Below are positions 61,088-64,000 of a stretch of DNA of 64,000 nt, in pieces (position 1 is the stretch's first letter; each line of letters begins with the position of its first letter). This DNA comes from Aliishimia sp039978895. GTDB taxonomy: Bacteria; Pseudomonadota; Alphaproteobacteria; Rhodobacterales; Rhodobacteraceae. Location: the NCBI GenBank assembly GCA_039978895.1, contig JBDWAL010000018.1, forward strand, positions 134,606 to 198,605. Direction: 5' to 3'. The notes under the pieces were generated by a model. That model was not told where the DNA came from, searched no databases, and worked only from the letters and a program-made list of their open reading frames with translations. A program made the position numbers and the translations under genes.

Positions 61088-61402
61088 TCAGGAGCCTTTC
61101 TTCTTAAATGCACGATGATATCGCGCGGCATAGGTTTCATCGTCTGGCATCAAAGCCACATGTGTGGCCAAGTTTTGTGTTTGTTTACCGCCAAGCGGGG
61201 CGGAACCTGCGCCGGGCGCAGAATGTATACGCTCCAACGCGTCGTTTTGCCGATTGGACCGCGCCACAGCTTCCAAATCCATGGCTTCTAGTCCTAAGGG
61301 AACTTGCCCATCCAAATCGGTAGCGCGCTCGGGCTGAATTGCAGACAAAGGTCTGCGTGGTGCGCTCCGAAAAGGGTATGATAGCATGTCCCAAAGTGAC
61401 AT
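61088..61402 (-). CDS. uncharacterised protein between bolA and grxD
   Basis: 104 residues, no family that I recognise. It starts MSLWDMLSYPFRSAPRRP and has no membrane segment. The region from 75 on (THVALMPDDETYAARYHRAFKKKG) is the best-ordered part. The start shares one base with the bolA stop and the gene ends just before grxD, so it is made together with a BolA/Grx pair. AAGG eight bases upstream supports the ATG. Confidence 0.75.
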   Translation of the reverse strand: MSLWDMLSYPFRSAPRRPLSAIQPERATDLDGQVPLGLEAMDLEAVARSNRQNDALERIHSAPGAGSAPLGGKQTQNLATHVALMPDDETYAARYHRAFKKKGS

Positions 61403-61641
61403 CAGGGGACCTTTGTTGTCAGCGCCAATGCATGAAGATCACCATGCGCGCCGTCCATTTTTCCTTTGAGCGAGGCGTAAACCATACGTTGTTGCTGCAC
61501 GCGGTTTTTACCAACAAAAGAAGCGTCGATCACCTCTGCCGCATAGTGATTTCCGTCCCCTGCAAGATCAGTGATTGTGATCTGGGCATCTGGGAAGTCC
61601 GTGCGGATCAGGTCTTCGATTTCCTGTGCTTGGATGGGCAT
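61402..61641 (-). CDS. BolA family protein
   Basis: 79 residues from the ATG at 61641 with GGAG seven bases upstream; the frame opens further but without homology. BolA marks: IEDLIRTDFPDAQITITDLAGDGNHYAAEVID and VQQQRMVYASLKGKMDGAHGDLHALALTTKVP. BolA proteins bind [2Fe-2S] clusters with CGFS glutaredoxins, and grxD is in the same operon. Confidence 0.92.
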   Translation of the reverse strand: MPIQAQEIEDLIRTDFPDAQITITDLAGDGNHYAAEVIDASFVGKNRVQQQRMVYASLKGKMDGAHGDLHALALTTKVP

Positions 61642-61765
61642 ATGTTGGCTCCGATTTTTCGCTCGCTTTGCCAAGATGTAGGGCGCACAGGGCGGGGGTG
61701 CAAGCCATGAGCGTCCGACCAATCGCCTATTGAACCTCATCCCATGCAGAGTCACAGTCCGCACC

Positions 61766-62740
61766 ATGACAGATACAATGATAGATCAAGCGCCCGAACA
61801 GGCGTTAGCATGGCACAAAATGAAACGCGGCGTTGCTTTGGCGACCGTCGTTGAGACGTGGGGCAGTGCGCCGCGTCGGGTCGGCGCGCAACTTGTGATT
61901 TCGGATGACGGAGAGATGCAAGGCTCGGTCTCGGGGGGATGCGTTGAGGGCGCTGTGATGATCGAAGCGATTGATGCCATTGCAGACGGGAAATCCCGTA
62001 TGCTGACCTACGGCGTCAGCGATGATGATGCGTTTTCGGTGGGGCTTGCTTGCGGTGGTACAATCCGCGTTTGGGTTGAACCGATTGGCGCGGGAATGCC
62101 AGTCGCGTTGCTGGAGGAATTGGTATCCAAACGAACGACCCGCGAAGGTGTCGCCTATGTTGTGAACACCAAGACCGGCGCGCGTGAATTAGTTGCAAAT
62201 GGGTTTGAGGAGCGCTTTGCAAAGGACCGTTCTGGAATCGAGGCGGATGAGGTCACGTTTGTTGCAATCCACAACCCACCCTTGCGGTTGGCTGTCGTGG
62301 GCGCGGTTCACATCGCGCAAGCTTTGGTGCCGATGGCTCGTATTGCCGGGTTTGATCCAGTTCTGATTGACCCGCGCGGCGCATTTGGCTCAGAGGCGCG
62401 TTTCCCCGGCGAAACAATTTTAGACGATTGGCCCGATGAAGCCTTGCAAACCTATGGGTTGGACGCACGAACCGCATTGGTTTTGTTGACACATGACCCA
62501 AAACTGGATGACCCAGCATTGCATATCGCGCTGCGTTCCAAGTGCTTTTATATCGGCGCACTTGGATCCAAACGCACCCATGCAAAACGAGTTGAACGGT
62601 TGACGTCTGATGGTTTTTCAAAAGATGAAATCGCCCGCATCCATGCCCCGGTTGGGCTTGATATTGGCTCGGCGAGCCCCTCGGAAATCGGCGTCTCTAT
62701 CCTTGCGCAAATGTTGCAAGTTTTGAGGCAAGGCGCGTGA
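61766..62740 (+). CDS. XdhC/CoxF-family molybdenum hydroxylase maturation protein
   Basis: 324 residues. Inserts or modifies the molybdenum cofactor for enzymes such as xanthine or CO dehydrogenase. Marks: VVETWGSAPRRVGAQLVISDDGEMQGSVSGGCVEGAVM, the Rossmann part LRLAVVGAVHIAQALVPMARIAGF, and YIGALGSKRTHAKR. The ATG at 61766 begins the domain; the frame opens 36 bases earlier. It overlaps the next gene by four bases and precedes coxS. Confidence 0.92.
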   Translation: MTDTMIDQAPEQALAWHKMKRGVALATVVETWGSAPRRVGAQLVISDDGEMQGSVSGGCVEGAVMIEAIDAIADGKSRMLTYGVSDDDAFSVGLACGGTIRVWVEPIGAGMPVALLEELVSKRTTREGVAYVVNTKTGARELVANGFEERFAKDRSGIEADEVTFVAIHNPPLRLAVVGAVHIAQALVPMARIAGFDPVLIDPRGAFGSEARFPGETILDDWPDEALQTYGLDARTALVLLTHDPKLDDPALHIALRSKCFYIGALGSKRTHAKRVERLTSDGFSKDEIARIHAPVGLDIGSASPSEIGVSILAQMLQVLRQGA

Positions 62741-63759
62741 AATTTGGCCCAGTTCCGGTTGGGCAAGCCGTCGACGCTGTTTTGGCGCATTCGATGGAGG
62801 CACAGCACCAACCATCTGAAGGTACGGGTGTCTACCGGATTGCAAAAGGCACCAAGCTAACGCCTGCCCACATCGCCGACTTGTCGTTGGGCGGTCATGT
62901 TGATGTGACTGTGGCGCGATTTGAAGACGGCGATGTCGAAGAAAACACCGCCGCAACGCAGCTTGCACATGCATTGGTCCCAAATCCTGAACAGCTTAAC
63001 TTGCGGATTGCGAAACCCGGTGCAGGGCGCGTCAATCTTTATGCAACCCATCCGGGCGTCGTGATGATCGACCGTGCCAAGATTGATGCGTTCAATGCTG
63101 TGAACCCGATGATCACGATTGCGACCGTGCCCCCGTTTCACAGGGTTGATGCGCAAGGGATGATCGCGACCCTTAAGATCATCGCCTATTCCGTGCCCGA
63201 CAGCGCCATTAAGGCCGCGATGCAAGGGGTTGCAGGTGCGCTGCGTATTGCGCGCCCGGCTTATCGCACGGCCAGTTTGATCGAAACTCAGACGGGTGCA
63301 CGCGCGCCAACAGGCAAAGGACGGGCCGCGCTCACGGCGCGCTTGGACCGCTTTGAGATGTCCTTGACGCCACGTTGCGTTGTTCTGCACCAAATTGACA
63401 CCATCTCACAGGCTTTACGTGATGCACCGGGCGATGTTCTGTTCGTTCTGACAGCGTCTGCGACGTCTGATCCAATGGATGTCGGACCCCAAGCGTTGCG
63501 AGACGCAGGCGGACATGTCGAAGCATTTGGCATGCCGGTTGACCCCGGAAATCTGCTGTTTTTTGGTGATCTTAAGGGCAAACCGGTTATTGGTCTTCCG
63601 GGATGTGCACGCTCTCCGGCGTTGAATGGCGCGGATTGGGTGATGGAACGTCTGATTTGTGCAGTGTCGGTGACCCAAGCCGATATTGCTGCGTTGGGTG
63701 TCGGTGGTTTGCTGAAAGAAATTCCCACAAGGCCGCAACCGCGTCGCTCTGGGGAATGA
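62737..63759 (+). CDS. molybdopterin-binding MoeA-like protein
   Basis: 340 residues. GTG start that overlaps the xdhC-like stop (GTGA). The N-terminal region resembles the MoeA-like part of molybdopterin-binding/glycosyltransferase proteins; DVLFVLTASATSDPMDVGPQALRDAGG and the VIGLPGCARSPALNGADW motif near 300 are the molybdopterin-binding signature. The MobA-like C-terminal domain found fused in some relatives is absent. Probably prepares the cofactor for the CO-dehydrogenase-type enzyme downstream. Confidence 0.82.
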   Translation: MKFGPVPVGQAVDAVLAHSMEAQHQPSEGTGVYRIAKGTKLTPAHIADLSLGGHVDVTVARFEDGDVEENTAATQLAHALVPNPEQLNLRIAKPGAGRVNLYATHPGVVMIDRAKIDAFNAVNPMITIATVPPFHRVDAQGMIATLKIIAYSVPDSAIKAAMQGVAGALRIARPAYRTASLIETQTGARAPTGKGRAALTARLDRFEMSLTPRCVVLHQIDTISQALRDAPGDVLFVLTASATSDPMDVGPQALRDAGGHVEAFGMPVDPGNLLFFGDLKGKPVIGLPGCARSPALNGADWVMERLICAVSVTQADIAALGVGGLLKEIPTRPQPRRSGE

Positions 63760-63870
63760 CTGTTCGGGCCGAACGGCTCAGATTCACACAATAATTCAGA
63801 TTTTAGTTCCTTTCTGTGAAGTGCGATGTTTAACTTCGTGCAAACAAGACGAAATTTCGGGAGGAAAGAG

Positions 63871-64000
63871 ATGTCTAGAGTATCGTTGACGGTGAATGGT
63901 GTTGAGTCTGGAGGGGATGTTGAGGGTCGGACGTTGTTGTCGTCATTTTTGCGTGATCAGTTGTATTTGACTGGGACGCATGTTGGGTGTGACACGTCTC
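63871..64000 (+). CDS. coxS: CO dehydrogenase-type small subunit, 3' end outside window
   Basis: Forty-three codons visible. The N-terminus MSRVSLTVNGVESGGDVEG, then TLLSSFLRDQLYLTGTHVGCDTS, matches the [2Fe-2S] small subunit of aerobic CO dehydrogenases, the last residues being the first half of the plant-type ferredoxin cysteine motif. GGAGGAAAGAG precedes the ATG. The small-subunit-first order fits a form II-like coxSLM layout, so substrates other than CO are possible. The codons are rich in G and T at the third position, unlike the neighbours. Confidence 0.85.
   Translation, partial: MSRVSLTVNGVESGGDVEGRTLLSSFLRDQLYLTGTHVGCDTS

Noticed and set aside
1..64000. CRISPR arrays, insertion sequences, integrases, rRNA or tRNA genes
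   Set aside because: None seen on reading both strands; the only phage-like unit is the GTA cluster.

Overview
This window looks like chromosome from a marine Rhodobacteraceae (Roseobacter-group) alphaproteobacterium. Evidence: a complete gene transfer agent (GTA) cluster of the Rhodobacter capsulatus type, a lipoyl domain on the pyruvate dehydrogenase E1-beta subunit, an alphaproteobacterial GTTC-N7-GTTC SOS box before uvrA, a bactofilin/M23 pair, a valine-degradation cluster, and the start of an aerobic CO-dehydrogenase-type operon. No species can be named from sequence alone.

Layout. 1-6151: fatty-acid synthesis genes fabD (cut by the window edge), fabG, acpP and fabF, with a GNAT acetyltransferase and a diverged HisA-like protein between acpP and fabF, then mltG. 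6152-20652: GTA control region and 17 GTA genes (gp1 to gp15 plus gp3.5 and gp10.1), all on the + strand and all apparently intact. They supply a small and large terminase, portal, prohead protease, capsid, connectors, tail tube, chaperones, a short tape measure, baseplate hub, cell-wall peptidase and the 1306-residue megatron. 21045-26109: cysE, then on the minus strand pdhABC and an ftsB-like gene. 26384-32290: pgk (minus), two tandem cyclophilins (+), bactofilin and M23 peptidase (minus), a DUF455 protein and Bcp peroxiredoxin (minus). 32411-45227 (+): AsmA-like giant, queA, an MFS transporter, DUF924, lpdA, a methyltransferase, another MFS transporter and uvrA. 45231-50418 (minus): valine catabolism (mmsB, hydroxyisobutyryl-CoA hydrolase, acyl-CoA dehydrogenase, an unknown protein, mmsA), with a divergent LysR gene. 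51825-58608: CBS protein, coaD, two GAPDH genes with a 47-residue membrane protein between them, DUF808, tkt. 58878-61641: a coiled-coil protein, zapA, a probable 6S RNA, an unknown protein, grxD, a small unknown protein and bolA. 61766-64000: xdhC-like, a molybdopterin-binding protein and the beginning of coxS.

How the parts work together. The GTA cluster is one long rightward unit behind a good sigma70-like promoter (TTGACA, 17 bp, TAGAAC) preceded by a palindrome and several TTAA half-sites. An internal terminator-like hairpin separates the terminase genes from the structural genes. The pyruvate dehydrogenase genes (pdhABC) and lpdA lie 13 kb apart on opposite strands, but both carry the same kind of inverted repeat (TAGTTTA, four bases, TAAACTA) just before the first start codon, so they probably share a regulator. 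The valine cluster is controlled from a divergent region holding four exact TTTGCAAA palindromes at 20-22 bp pitch, the motif reported for the short-chain acyl-CoA regulator PccR; this fits, because valine breakdown yields propionyl-CoA.

The strongest candidates for something undescribed are the pdhA/lpdA operator pair, the TTTGCAAA array, the nested hairpin inside the GTA cluster, an open antisense frame between the protease and capsid genes, the 47-residue membrane protein between the two GAPDH genes, and the catalytically altered HisA paralogue.
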